Source: Tardiphaga sp. P9-11 (lineage in GTDB: Bacteria; Pseudomonadota; Alphaproteobacteria; Rhizobiales; Xanthobacteraceae). Taken from it: a DNA stretch of 64,000 bases. The notes beneath the pieces are model-generated. The model made no database searches. It had not been told where the DNA came from and was given only the letters and a program-made list of their open reading frames with translations. The stretch covers positions 1,054,001-1,118,000 of the forward strand of contig NZ_NPKQ01000002.1 in the NCBI RefSeq assembly GCF_008329525.1. Direction: 5' to 3'. Made by a program: the position numbers and the translations under genes. Below, piece by piece: positions 53,663 to 62,659 of this stretch; the first letter of the stretch is position 1; every line of letters begins with the position of its first letter.

Positions 53663-53846
53663 GTTATCGGTGCCTCCGCGAGGAGGTGAAACGGGAATGC
53701 GGTGCGGGGAGATATCCCCTATGCCGCGGCTGCCCCCGCAACTGTAAGCGGCCATTCCGGGTCCACAAAGCCACTGACCTTGCTCTGCAAGCTCGGGAAG
53801 GCGGACCGGGAGACCACCGCGAGCCAGGAGACCGGCCGGTAACGAG
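53663..53846 (+). ncRNA. cobalamin (adenosylcobalamin) riboswitch
   Basis: The leader carries the conserved sequence blocks: GGTGCC...GTGAAACGGGAA near 53669-53696, GCTGCCCCCGCAACTGTAAG around 53729-53748, CACTG and GGGAAGGCGG near 53772-53804, and the B12-box-like AGCCAGGAGACCGGCC at 53822-53837. It lies in the 282-base gap before btuB, whose ATG is 40 bases beyond its end. Cobalamin binding should shut down the uptake operon, either by premature termination or by masking the btuB ribosome site. Confidence 0.95.
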
Positions 53847-53886
53847 TTTCACACTCGTTCGACGGTGGGTCGACGGAAGGGGTTAA

Positions 53887-55872
53887 ATGACTATCCGGAA
53901 TCTGGCTGCAGGTACTGCAGCCGTTGTTGTTCTGTCTTGCTCTCACAACGCTGCGCATGCGCAGTCCCATGCCGAGCAACTCTCCGAAATCGTGGTGACG
54001 GCGGACAGAGCACCCGAACAACTCAATCGCACCGGCAGTTCGATCAGCGTCGTCTCAGGCGAGACCATCACGACCAGCAATCCCGGTTCGCTGGTCGATG
54101 CGCTGCGCACCGTGCCTGGCCTCGACATCAGCGAGACCGGTGGCCCCGGCTCCACAACCAACATCCGCATGCGCGGCGGCAATACCGGCCAGACGCTGGT
54201 GATGATCGACGGTATCCGTATTAACGATCCAACCGCGGCGAGCGGCGATTATGATTTCACAATGTTTGCCCCAAGTTCGATCGATCGTATCGAAGTGCTG
54301 AAGGGGCCACAGAGCGCGCTGTACGGCTCCGACGCCATGACCGGCGTCATCAACATTATCACCAAGAAGGGCTCCGGCCCGGCGCAATTCAACATCCGCA
54401 CCGAGGGCGGCAGTTATGGCACCGCCTCGACCAGCGGATCGCTGACCGGCTCGCAGGGACCATGGTCCTACGCCTTTACCGGCAGCGGTCAGCACAGCAA
54501 CGGCTTCTCGCGCTTCGGCTATCGTATTCCGGCGTTGGAGGCGAAGTATCCCAATCTCGAGCGGGACGGATTCGATCGCATCGGCGGCTCGGCCCGGATC
54601 GGATATGATGTCGGTGACGTGAGGCTAGAAGCCGGTATCCTGTCGTCTTTCACGCGGTCCGCTTACGATGGCACTTACAGCGCGACGTCGAAGAGCCCAC
54701 AGTTTCCCGACACGCCCAACAATGCCACACGTCAGCTTGACCAGGTGTGGGGGAAAGCGACGTTCGACACGCTCGGCGGCGTGCTGAACCACCAGATCAA
54801 TGTTTTCGAAACTCATATCGAACGCACCTTCAACGAGACGACCTACACCACCAACACTCTGCCCGCGAATACAAAGGTCGTTTACTCGCAGTATCTCGCC
54901 AATAGCGTCGGCGCCGAATATCAAGGTACGCTGAAGCTGGGGCCACTGGGTACACTGGTCTATGGCACCAAGACACAGCACGAGACCGCGGACATCTCGC
55001 AGGCCGGCATTAAGCCGGCTAGTCCTCTAACGCCGCAGCTGGGTAAAGCACAGGATACGAATGCCCTGTTCGCGCTCTGGCAGTTGCCGATCGGCGAACG
55101 ATTGAGCGTCACCTTGGGCGGCCGCGTTGACGACGTCGTGGACGTGGCGCGGTTCGAAACGTGGCGGGCGACAGCCGCTTACAACATCGCGGAGACGGGT
55201 ACAAAGTTTCATGCCAGTGCCGGCACCGGCGCCAAGGCGCCGACGCTGTATCAACTCTACTCACCCGACAATGGTACTCGCACGCTCGTGCCGGAAGAGA
55301 GTTTTGGCTACGATGCTGGCATTGATCAGAGCTTCCTGAATGGTCGCGTGGTAATGTCCGTAACAGGATTCTCCAATACCTTCAGTAATCTCATTAATTT
55401 CGTCTCCCCCTCGGCAGCCACCCCTTGTACCGGCACACAGAGCGGTTGCTACGTCAACGTTGCCCGCGCGGAAACCAGCGGCCTCGAGGTCGGATCGACC
55501 ATCGACATCCTGCCAGGACTGCTGAAATTCAACGCAGCCTACACCTACCTACACGCCATCGACCTTTCGAACGGCGCGATCCTGGCACGTCGTCCCAAGA
55601 ACTTCGCCCGCTTCGCACTCACGATCACGCCGACCGACAAGTGGATGATCGAGCCGCGCATCACGACGGTGTCGAAGCGCTTCAGCAGTGCCAATCAGGT
55701 CGGTCAGGTCGATGCCTATACCCGCGTCGATCTCTATACCGAGTACAAGATCGATGCGAACTGGAAGGTCTTCGCCCGCGGCGAGAACATCCTGAATGAG
55801 CATTATCAGGAAGTGCTGAACTTCGGCACCACGGGACCTGCGGCCTACGCAGGCTTCAACGCCACATGGTGA
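53887..55872 (+). CDS. btuB: TonB-dependent vitamin B12 receptor
   Basis: Outer-membrane receptor of 661 residues. A signal peptide ends near AHAQ (residue 26), and the TonB-box region EIVVTA is at 34-39. The plug domain has VDALRTVPGLDI, RMRGGNTGQTLVMIDGI and GPQSALYGSDAMTGVINI. The barrel follows and ends NATW. The riboswitch upstream and BtuCD genes downstream identify cobalamin as ligand. It overlaps btuC by 7 bases. Confidence 0.93.
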   Translation: MTIRNLAAGTAAVVVLSCSHNAAHAQSHAEQLSEIVVTADRAPEQLNRTGSSISVVSGETITTSNPGSLVDALRTVPGLDISETGGPGSTTNIRMRGGNTGQTLVMIDGIRINDPTAASGDYDFTMFAPSSIDRIEVLKGPQSALYGSDAMTGVINIITKKGSGPAQFNIRTEGGSYGTASTSGSLTGSQGPWSYAFTGSGQHSNGFSRFGYRIPALEAKYPNLERDGFDRIGGSARIGYDVGDVRLEAGILSSFTRSAYDGTYSATSKSPQFPDTPNNATRQLDQVWGKATFDTLGGVLNHQINVFETHIERTFNETTYTTNTLPANTKVVYSQYLANSVGAEYQGTLKLGPLGTLVYGTKTQHETADISQAGIKPASPLTPQLGKAQDTNALFALWQLPIGERLSVTLGGRVDDVVDVARFETWRATAAYNIAETGTKFHASAGTGAKAPTLYQLYSPDNGTRTLVPEESFGYDAGIDQSFLNGRVVMSVTGFSNTFSNLINFVSPSAATPCTGTQSGCYVNVARAETSGLEVGSTIDILPGLLKFNAAYTYLHAIDLSNGAILARRPKNFARFALTITPTDKWMIEPRITTVSKRFSSANQVGQVDAYTRVDLYTEYKIDANWKVFARGENILNEHYQEVLNFGTTGPAAYAGFNATW

Positions 55873-56891
55873 CCGCAGCGCCAGCAGCACGCCGCCGGAC
55901 GATCGCGACCATCGCACTCGTCGGTCTCGTCACGCTGCTGGCACTGGGCTCGCTGGGTACGGGACCCGTCAAACTCTCGCCGCTGACGGTGCTCGATGCA
56001 CTGTTCAGCGGCGGCAGCGACGTGCAGCAGATCATCGTGCGCGAAATCCGCCTGCCGCGCGCTATTCTCGCGCTGGCGATCGGTGCGATACTCGGCCTGT
56101 CCGGCGCCGCGCTGCAGGGCCTGCTGCGCAATCCCCTTGCCTCGCCATCGCTGTTCGGCGCGCCGCAATCTGCAGCCTTCGGTGCTGTGCTGATGATCTC
56201 GCTCGGCTGGGCCGATGTCCGCTCATGGGCTTTGCCGGTAGCCGGCATCACCATGGCATTCCTGTCGGTGTTCGTGCTGCTCGGTATCGCCGGTCGCAAT
56301 GCCGGCCTGCTGTTGCTGATCCTCGCCGGTCTTGCGATCTCGAGTCTCGCAGGCGCCGCGACCGCACTGGTGATGAACCTGTCGCCAAATCCTTTCGCTG
56401 CACTGGAAATAGCTTTCTGGCTGCTTGGCTCACTGGAAGACCGCAGCTTCCGTCACGTCACGCTGGCGCTGCCGTTCATTGTCGCCGGCGCAATCCTCCT
56501 GATGAGCCAGCGCTCAGCTTTCCGTGCGCTCAGCCTTGGCGAAGAGACCGCGCAGAGCCTCGGCGTCAATGTGAGCCGTCTGCGCCTGCTGGTGATCCTC
56601 GGCGTCGCGCTCGGCGTTGGCGGCGCTGTCGCTGTCACCGGCACGATCGGCTTCATCGGCCTCATCGCACCGCATCTGATGCGCCCGATCATCGGCCACG
56701 ATCCCGCGCGCCTGCTGATCCCGAGCGCGCTGACCGGCTCGGCGCTGTTGCTGGCTGCAGATATCGCGGTGCGCCTGATTCCATCGACCACCGACATCAA
56801 GGTCGGCGTGCTGACCTCGATCATCGGCGTGCCGTTCTTCCTCTATCTGATCATGCGCGAGCGTCGCGCCTTGGGCGGAGGCGTCGCATGA
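55866..56891 (+). CDS. btuC: FecCD-family cobalamin ABC permease
   Basis: Permease of 341 residues with about nine or ten hydrophobic helices. LPRAILALAIGAILGLSGAA near residue 60 and VAVTGTIGFIGLIAPHLMRP near 258 are family signatures. It overlaps btuB upstream and the ATPase gene downstream (ATGA), giving a tight btuBCD operon. Confidence 0.92.
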   Translation: MVTAAPAARRRTIATIALVGLVTLLALGSLGTGPVKLSPLTVLDALFSGGSDVQQIIVREIRLPRAILALAIGAILGLSGAALQGLLRNPLASPSLFGAPQSAAFGAVLMISLGWADVRSWALPVAGITMAFLSVFVLLGIAGRNAGLLLLILAGLAISSLAGAATALVMNLSPNPFAALEIAFWLLGSLEDRSFRHVTLALPFIVAGAILLMSQRSAFRALSLGEETAQSLGVNVSRLRLLVILGVALGVGGAVAVTGTIGFIGLIAPHLMRPIIGHDPARLLIPSALTGSALLLAADIAVRLIPSTTDIKVGVLTSIIGVPFFLYLIMRERRALGGGVA

Positions 56892-57670
56892 GTGATCAGG
56901 CGCTGCTGACGGCGAGCAATCTGAGCGTCACGCTCTCTGGCCGCCCTGTGCTGCACGACGTTTCGCTCTCGCTCAACCGCCAGCATCTCGTCGCGCTGGT
57001 CGGCCCGAACGGCGCCGGCAAGACGACGCTGCTGCGCGCGCTGGCGGGCTTACAACCCTCGTCAGGCACAATCCACGTCGCCGGCGATGCGCTGGCGTCC
57101 CTGCCGCTACGCGAGCGCGCAAAGCGTTTCGGTTATCTGCCGCAAGGCCATGTCGTGCACTGGCCGCTCGATGTGAAGGACGTCGTCGCCCTCGGCCGCT
57201 ATCCGCATGGCGCGACCGATCCGGCGCGGCTGACATCATCGGACAAGGCCGCTGTCGCGCGCGCGATGCAGGCCACCGACATCGTCGCCTTTGCCGATCG
57301 CCGCGTCACCGAGCTTTCGGGCGGCGAACGCAGCCGCGTCGCATTGGCTCGCGTTCTCGCCGTCGAGGCACCGATCGTGCTGGCCGATGAGCCGACCGCG
57401 TCGCTCGATCCACGTTACCAGATCGACGTCATGAAAAACCTCCGCGATGTCGCCGACAGCGGCGTATTGGTGATTGTGGTCACACACGATCTCGGCCTCG
57501 CCGCGCGCTTCGCCGATACGGTGCTTGTGATGTCCAATGGACGCCTCGCCGCGCAGGGCTCGCCGCAACAGGCGCTGTCTGATGACATCGTCGCCAATGT
57601 CTTTCGCATCAGCGCCTATCGCGCCGAGCACCGGAATGAAACGATCATCCTGCCCTGGGCGGGAGTTTGA
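56888..57670 (+). CDS. btuD: cobalamin ABC transporter ATP-binding protein
   Basis: ATPase of 260 residues from the ATG that overlaps the btuC stop. Walker A is GPNGAGKTT, the signature is LSGGERSRVALARVLA, and Walker B is IVLADEPTASLD. The HisH loop is VVTHD. It converges with cobC, whose stop is 12 bases away. Confidence 0.93.
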   Translation: MSDQALLTASNLSVTLSGRPVLHDVSLSLNRQHLVALVGPNGAGKTTLLRALAGLQPSSGTIHVAGDALASLPLRERAKRFGYLPQGHVVHWPLDVKDVVALGRYPHGATDPARLTSSDKAAVARAMQATDIVAFADRRVTELSGGERSRVALARVLAVEAPIVLADEPTASLDPRYQIDVMKNLRDVADSGVLVIVVTHDLGLAARFADTVLVMSNGRLAAQGSPQQALSDDIVANVFRISAYRAEHRNETIILPWAGV

Positions 57671-57682
57671 AGAATGTGGCGG

Positions 57683-58669
57683 CTATTTCGCCAGCGCAGC
57701 AGCAAGCCGATTAAGCGCAGCCGCATCGGGCGGCAGACCGAACCGCAGCAGCTCATGGCTCCAGTCGAAGCGGCGGCACCAGATTTGTTGCCGCGCCAAA
57801 GCCGCATGCCACTTCAAGGCATCGACATGGCGCGTCAGCCTGTACAGCGACGTGCCGCCGACAATCTCGAAACCGGCATCGGCCAACACGGTGTCGAGCT
57901 TGATACCCTGGGCGACCAGCGCGACGCGAGTCTGCGTGGCCCAGCGCTCGTCGCGCAAAGCGGCCGCGCCGACGACCTGTGCTGGTCCGGAACAAGCCCA
58001 TGGGCCAACGGCCGTTGCGATACGCTGCGCGATCAGCGGCGCAGCGAGCGCGAAGCCGAGGCGCAGGCCGGCAAGGCCGTAGAATTTTCCGAACGACCGC
58101 AGGATCACCACCGGCAGCGTTGCGCACAGCCCGACAGCGCTGATGGCGGGATCGACATCGGCAAAAGCCTCGTCGATCACAAGCCAGCCGCCACGTCGCT
58201 GCAGGATTGCTGCAACATCAGCGAGTTCGTCGCGTGTGGCGATGCGCCCGTCGGGATTGTTAGGATTGACGATCACGACATGCTTTGCGTGATCCGGCAG
58301 CGCGCTGAGGCTGCCGATCACGCCAACCTCATGTCCGCCGGCACGCCAGGCCGCGACATGCTCGTTATAGGTCGGCCCGACGATGGCCACGGCGCCCGGC
58401 TCGGCGAGATGCGGCAGCCACTGGATCAGCGCCTGCGTGCCAGCAGCGGCAACGATGTCGACGCCATCGGGCACATGGTAAGCGCCGCGCGCGGCGGACA
58501 GCAAAGCTCGTTCGTCGGCGCGCGTCGGCAGGCGTTCCCAAAGATGGCTCGGCAGGTTGGCAGGAATCGGCCACGGCCATGGATTGATCCCGGTCGAGAG
58601 ATCGAGCCATTGGTCCGGCGCGCCGCCGAATTCCGCCATCGCCTGCGTGAGATCGCCACCATGTTTCAT
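57683..58669 (-). CDS. cobC: L-threonine-O-3-phosphate decarboxylase
   Basis: PLP aminotransferase-fold enzyme of 328 residues that makes aminopropanol phosphate for the cobalamin lower-ligand arm. The N-terminal HGGDL and WLDLSTGINPWPWP are CobC/CobD signatures, and the PLP Lys lies in SFGKFYGLAGLRLG near residue 210. Salmonella calls this enzyme CobD. The start codon lies only 9 bases from the start of the divergent binding protein gene, leaving no separate promoter space. Confidence 0.9.
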   Translation of the reverse strand: MKHGGDLTQAMAEFGGAPDQWLDLSTGINPWPWPIPANLPSHLWERLPTRADERALLSAARGAYHVPDGVDIVAAAGTQALIQWLPHLAEPGAVAIVGPTYNEHVAAWRAGGHEVGVIGSLSALPDHAKHVVIVNPNNPDGRIATRDELADVAAILQRRGGWLVIDEAFADVDPAISAVGLCATLPVVILRSFGKFYGLAGLRLGFALAAPLIAQRIATAVGPWACSGPAQVVGAAALRDERWATQTRVALVAQGIKLDTVLADAGFEIVGGTSLYRLTRHVDALKWHAALARQQIWCRRFDWSHELLRFGLPPDAAALNRLAAALAK

Positions 58670-58678
58670 GGCAGTGTC

Positions 58679-59542
58679 ATGCCATCATATCGGGCCAAGT
58701 GCGAGAGACTTTGGCCGGTCGTGGCCGCGACAATCGCTCTGCTCGCAGGCACTTCGCTCCAGGCCCGTGCCGCCGATCTGCCGCGCATCGCCTCGATCAA
58801 TCTCTGCACCGATCAACTGCTCGTCACCCTCGCCGATCCCGAGCAGGTCCTCGGCCTCAGCCCCTATGCGCGCGATCCGTTCCGCTCCTGGGACAAGGAC
58901 AAGGCGAAGGCATTCCGGCTGCTGTCCGGCGAGGCCGAGGACGTGCTGGCGCTGAAGCCGGATGTCGTTGTCGCCGGCCGCTTCACCAAGCGCGCGACCC
59001 GCGAACTCCTGAAAGAGAAGGGGCTCAAGGTCGCCGAATTCGATCCGGCCCGCTCGCTCGACGACGTCAGGAAGCAGCTCCGCCAGATGGGCGCGCTGGT
59101 CAAACATCCGGACCGTGCTGAAGCCGAAATAGCGAAACTCGATACTGCTATCGCGCAGGCCCATGCCGCCGTACAGCGCAAACCGCTGCGCGTATTGGCA
59201 GTGTCGCGGCGCGGCTGGGTGTCCGGCGGCGAAAATCTGACCACGTCGTTGCTATCAGCGGTCGGGTTGCGCAATGCCGGCGGCGAGCTCGGTCTCAAGG
59301 CCGGCGGCTTCGCTTCACTGGAAGCGATTGTCACCCTGAAGCCCGATCTGCTGCTGGTCACCGACAATACTGACTTCGCCGAAGACGAAGGCCGCGCCTT
59401 CCTGTTGCATCCAGCACTGGAGAAATTCTATCCGGCATCGAAGCGACTGGTGCTGCCCGAGCGCCTCACCGCCTGCGGCGGTCCGACCATCGTTGAAGCG
59501 CTCGATCGATTGACCACCGAAATCAGCCGCGTGGCGCCTTGA
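58679..59542 (+). CDS. btuF: cobalamin ABC transporter substrate-binding protein
   Basis: Periplasmic receptor of 287 residues in the FecB/BtuF family. The signal peptide is MPSYRAKCERLWPVVAATIA through ARAA. The mature protein starts RIASINLCTDQLLVTLADPE, typical of BtuF-like receptors. I chose the ATG at 58679; another at 58661 would reach into cobC. The stop overlaps the ATG of cbiB by one base. It lies with the B12 genes rather than next to btuCD, which is separated by cobC on the opposite strand. Confidence 0.88.
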   Translation: MPSYRAKCERLWPVVAATIALLAGTSLQARAADLPRIASINLCTDQLLVTLADPEQVLGLSPYARDPFRSWDKDKAKAFRLLSGEAEDVLALKPDVVVAGRFTKRATRELLKEKGLKVAEFDPARSLDDVRKQLRQMGALVKHPDRAEAEIAKLDTAIAQAHAAVQRKPLRVLAVSRRGWVSGGENLTTSLLSAVGLRNAGGELGLKAGGFASLEAIVTLKPDLLLVTDNTDFAEDEGRAFLLHPALEKFYPASKRLVLPERLTACGGPTIVEALDRLTTEISRVAP

Positions 59543-60510
59543 TGCTGGTCCATGGCGACGCGCTCCTGCTGGTGGTCGCCGCGCTGCTGCTCGACGCCGT
59601 GATCGGCGATCCCGACTGGCTGTGGCGACGCGCACCGCATCCGGTCGTCTGGATCGGCAATGGCATCGGCTGGCTGGAACGTCGACTCAATCGTGAGAGC
59701 TGGTCGAGGCAGCAGCGCAAACTGGCAGGCGTCGTAACGGTCATTGCGCTGGTGAGTTTCGCAACGCTTGTCGGCGGCCTGCTCACCGATCTCCTCAACG
59801 ACAAGTGGATCGGCTTTGCGAGCGAAGCCCTGATCGCCTCATTGCTGATCGCCCAGCGCAGCCTGTATCAGCATGTGGCGCGCGTGCATCGCGCGTTCGC
59901 CGACGGCGGCTTGCGGGCGGCACGACGGGCCGTTGCGATGATCGTCGGCCGCGATCCTGAAAGGCTGGACGATTCCGGCGTGTCGCGCGCCGCCATCGAA
60001 TCCACCGCAGAGAATTTCTCCGACGGCATCGTCGCGCCGGTGTTCTGGCTGGCGCTGTTGGGCTTGCCCGGCCTGATCGCCTACAAGGCCATCAACACGG
60101 CCGATTCCATGATCGGCCATCGCAGCGTGCGGTATCAGGATTTCGGCTGGGCCGCGGCGCGGCTCGACGATCTCGTCAATCTGATCCCGGCACGACTGTC
60201 GGGAATATTGGTCGCGCTCACTGCGCCGGTCGCACGCGGATCAATCATCGCGTCATTGAAGATCATGATGCGTGACGCCTCCAAGCATCGCTCGCCCAAT
60301 GCCGGCTGGCCGGAAAGTGCCATGGCTGGCGCGCTCGGGATCGCAATAGCTGGGCCACGCGTCTATGCCGAGGGTGCTGTCAACGATCCCTATCTCAATG
60401 CAGAAGGGCGTGTCGCTGTGCCCGATGACATAGGTCGAGCGCTTCGCGTGTTCGTCGCCGCTTGTGTTCTACAAGCGGCGATCTATGCCGCGCTGACGCT
60501 GCTGCTGTGA
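59542..60510 (+). CDS. cbiB: adenosylcobinamide-phosphate synthase
   Basis: Membrane enzyme of 322 residues that attaches aminopropanol (phosphate) to adenosylcobyric acid. It is called CobD in Pseudomonas. The N-terminal [23 protein letters not shown] is strongly diagnostic, and [17 protein letters not shown] near 155 is conserved. The ATG overlaps the btuF stop (TGATG); a TTG one codon earlier is an alternative. Its 3' end overlaps the convergent cobQ gene by 28 bases. Confidence 0.92.
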   Translation: MLVHGDALLLVVAALLLDAVIGDPDWLWRRAPHPVVWIGNGIGWLERRLNRESWSRQQRKLAGVVTVIALVSFATLVGGLLTDLLNDKWIGFASEALIASLLIAQRSLYQHVARVHRAFADGGLRAARRAVAMIVGRDPERLDDSGVSRAAIESTAENFSDGIVAPVFWLALLGLPGLIAYKAINTADSMIGHRSVRYQDFGWAAARLDDLVNLIPARLSGILVALTAPVARGSIIASLKIMMRDASKHRSPNAGWPESAMAGALGIAIAGPRVYAEGAVNDPYLNAEGRVAVPDDIGRALRVFVAACVLQAAIYAALTLLL

Positions 60511-61970
60511 CGGCTGCGGGCAATCTCGATCAGCCGATCGATATCGAGATGCATTTCGCAATGATCAGCCAGCGCATCGAGCGCAGCTTCGATCTGCGCG
60601 TCATAGGCCAGAGACGAGGCAATGCCGAGATTTGCTAGCCACGCCTTGCGAAATGCATCGCCTGTGAACAGACCATGGACGTAAGTGCCCTGTACGCGCC
60701 CATCGATCGACGCAGCACCATCAGGACGTCCATCGATCATGAGCAGCGGCCGCGCGCAGTCGCGCCCTTCGCTGCGGCCGAGATGGATTTCATACCCTTC
60801 GATTGCCGCGCCAGTCGCGCAATGCGAACCAGATACCAGCGTGGTGGATTTGTCGGCGCTCATGAGCGTTTCGATATTGAGCAACCCGAGCCCTTCGACT
60901 GTGCCCGGCGAACCATCGACACCATCGGGATCGGCGATGGTCTTGCCGAGCATCTGATAGCCACCGCAAAGACCGAGCACATGACCGCCACGACGGACAT
61001 GCGCCTTGATGTCGATGTCCCAGCCCTGCGTACGCAGGAAGGCGAGATCGCCGATGGTGGACTTGCTGCCGGGAATGACGATCACGTCGGCATTGCCCGG
61101 AATGGCTTCTCCCGGCCACACGAAGACCAGCTTCACGCCGGGCTCCATGCCGAGCGGATCAAGATCGTCGAAATTGGCGATCCGTGCCAGCACCGGCACC
61201 GCGATGATGCGGGTCGATGACGAGGCATGGGTGCGATCGAGATCGACCGCATCTTCGGCCGGCAGAAACGCCGCCTGCGGCAACCATGGCAACACACCGA
61301 TGGATGGCCAGCCCGTCAGCCTCGTGATCGCCGTGAGGCCATTATCGAACAGACTGGGATCACCGCGAAACTTGTTGACGATGAAGCCATGGATACGCGC
61401 GCGCTCCTCGGGTTCAAGCACCAGATGCGTACCGGCCAGGCTCGCAATGACGCCGCCGCGATCGATGTCGCCGGAGATCACGACAGGAATGTTGGCCGCT
61501 GCCGCGAAGCCCATATTGGCGATGTCGCCGGCGCGCAGATTGATCTCCGCAGGGCTGCCGGCGCCTTCGACGAGAACGATGTCCGCCTGATCTGCGAGTA
61601 GCGAGAAGCTCTCGAGAACAGCGGGCAACAGCGCCGCCTTCTTCTCCAGATAGTTCTTCGCCCGCAGCGTGCCCCAGCGCTGGCCCTGCACGATCACCTG
61701 CGCGCCGGTGTCGGTCTCCGGCTTCAACAGCACGGGGTTCATATGAACGCTCGGCTGCAGCCTGGCGGCGCGCGCTTGCACCGCCTGCGCGCGGCCGATC
61801 TCGCCGCCATCGACGGCAACGGCAGCGTTGTTCGACATGTTCTGCGGCTTGAAAGGTGCGACCTTGAGGCCACGCCGCACCAGCGCCCGCGCAAGGCCAG
61901 CGACGATCGTCGACTTGCCGGCATTGGAGCCGGTCGCCTGGATCATCAGCGCGGGCGTCGTGAGGTTCAT
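60483..61970 (-). CDS. cobQ: cobyric acid synthase
   Basis: Glutamine-dependent amidotransferase of 495 residues that amidates adenosylcobyrinic diamide at four carboxylates. The N-terminal ATP-binding domain has [16 protein letters not shown] (near 11) and [12 protein letters not shown]. The C-terminal glutaminase domain carries the nucleophile Cys in [11 protein letters not shown] near 335. It is convergent with cbiB and separated from cobO by a palindromic repeat. Confidence 0.95.
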   Translation of the reverse strand: MNLTTPALMIQATGSNAGKSTIVAGLARALVRRGLKVAPFKPQNMSNNAAVAVDGGEIGRAQAVQARAARLQPSVHMNPVLLKPETDTGAQVIVQGQRWGTLRAKNYLEKKAALLPAVLESFSLLADQADIVLVEGAGSPAEINLRAGDIANMGFAAAANIPVVISGDIDRGGVIASLAGTHLVLEPEERARIHGFIVNKFRGDPSLFDNGLTAITRLTGWPSIGVLPWLPQAAFLPAEDAVDLDRTHASSSTRIIAVPVLARIANFDDLDPLGMEPGVKLVFVWPGEAIPGNADVIVIPGSKSTIGDLAFLRTQGWDIDIKAHVRRGGHVLGLCGGYQMLGKTIADPDGVDGSPGTVEGLGLLNIETLMSADKSTTLVSGSHCATGAAIEGYEIHLGRSEGRDCARPLLMIDGRPDGAASIDGRVQGTYVHGLFTGDAFRKAWLANLGIASSLAYDAQIEAALDALADHCEMHLDIDRLIEIARSRHSSSVSAA

Positions 61971-61983
61971 ATGGTTTCTTTCA

Positions 61984-62033
61984 TGAGCATGATCTTTTCC
62001 GAAAACCGGTGCCCACTTTTCGGGATCATGCTT
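61984..62033. repeat. GAGCATGATC...GATCATGCT palindromic repeat
   Basis: The element runs from GAGCATGATC (61985-61994) to GATCATGCTT (62025-62034) with inner TTTTCCGAAAACCGG and CCACTTTTCGG segments. It folds into one hairpin and resembles a very common Rhizobiales intergenic repeat. It separates cobO and cobQ and abuts the cobO stop codon. Confidence 0.85.
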
Positions 62034-62659
62034 TAGAATTCGATGCCCTTCTGGCCCTTGATACCGGCGCGGAACGGATGCTTGATCAGGGTCATCTCGG
62101 TGACCAGATCGGCCATCTCGATGAGCTCGGGCTTGGCATTGCGGCCGGTAATGACCACGTGTTTGTCGGCCGGCTTCTCGTCGCGCAGGAATGTCAGCAC
62201 CTCGTTGAGATCGAGATAGTCGTAACGCAACACGATATTGAGCTCATCGAGCAGCACCAGACGATGTCGGTCGTCACGGATCATCTCCTTGGCGCGCTCC
62301 CAGCCCGCAGTCGCAGCAGCGATATCACGCTCACGGTCCTGGGTGATCCAGGTGAAGCCCTCGCCCATGATGTGCAGCGTGACCAATTCGGGGAAGGTCT
62401 TCAGCAGCCGCGCTTCGCCAGTGTCCCATTCCGGCGACTTGGTGAACTGAACGATGCCGACAGGATAGCCGTGACCGATATGGCGGAACACCATGCCGAG
62501 CGCGGCCGAGGTCTTGCCCTTGCCGGTACCGGTATGGACGATCAACAGGCCCTTCTCGCCGACCTTGGTCGCCATGATCTTGTCCTTGGCCGCCTTGTGC
62601 TTGGCCGCCTTGATCTTGTGGCGGGCGTTTTCCTCGTCGTCGTGGACAGCTTCGGTCAT
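62033..62659 (-). CDS. cobO: cob(I)yrinic acid a,c-diamide adenosyltransferase
   Basis: BtuR/CobO-family ATP:corrinoid adenosyltransferase of 208 residues. The P-loop is [13 protein letters not shown] near 43-55, and [15 protein letters not shown] near 133 is the family signature. The first ~30 residues are Lys/Ala/His-rich and probably flexible. Its ATG overlaps the cobN stop by 4 bases, so both are cotranslated. Confidence 0.94.
   Translation of the reverse strand: MTEAVHDDEENARHKIKAAKHKAAKDKIMATKVGEKGLLIVHTGTGKGKTSAALGMVFRHIGHGYPVGIVQFTKSPEWDTGEARLLKTFPELVTLHIMGEGFTWITQDRERDIAAATAGWERAKEMIRDDRHRLVLLDELNIVLRYDYLDLNEVLTFLRDEKPADKHVVITGRNAKPELIEMADLVTEMTLIKHPFRAGIKGQKGIEF

Noticed and set aside
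57674-58678. Upstream extension of the btuF frame across cobC
   Set aside because: The extension is antisense to cobC and would bury the signal peptide; the ATG at 58679 gives a normal secreted protein.
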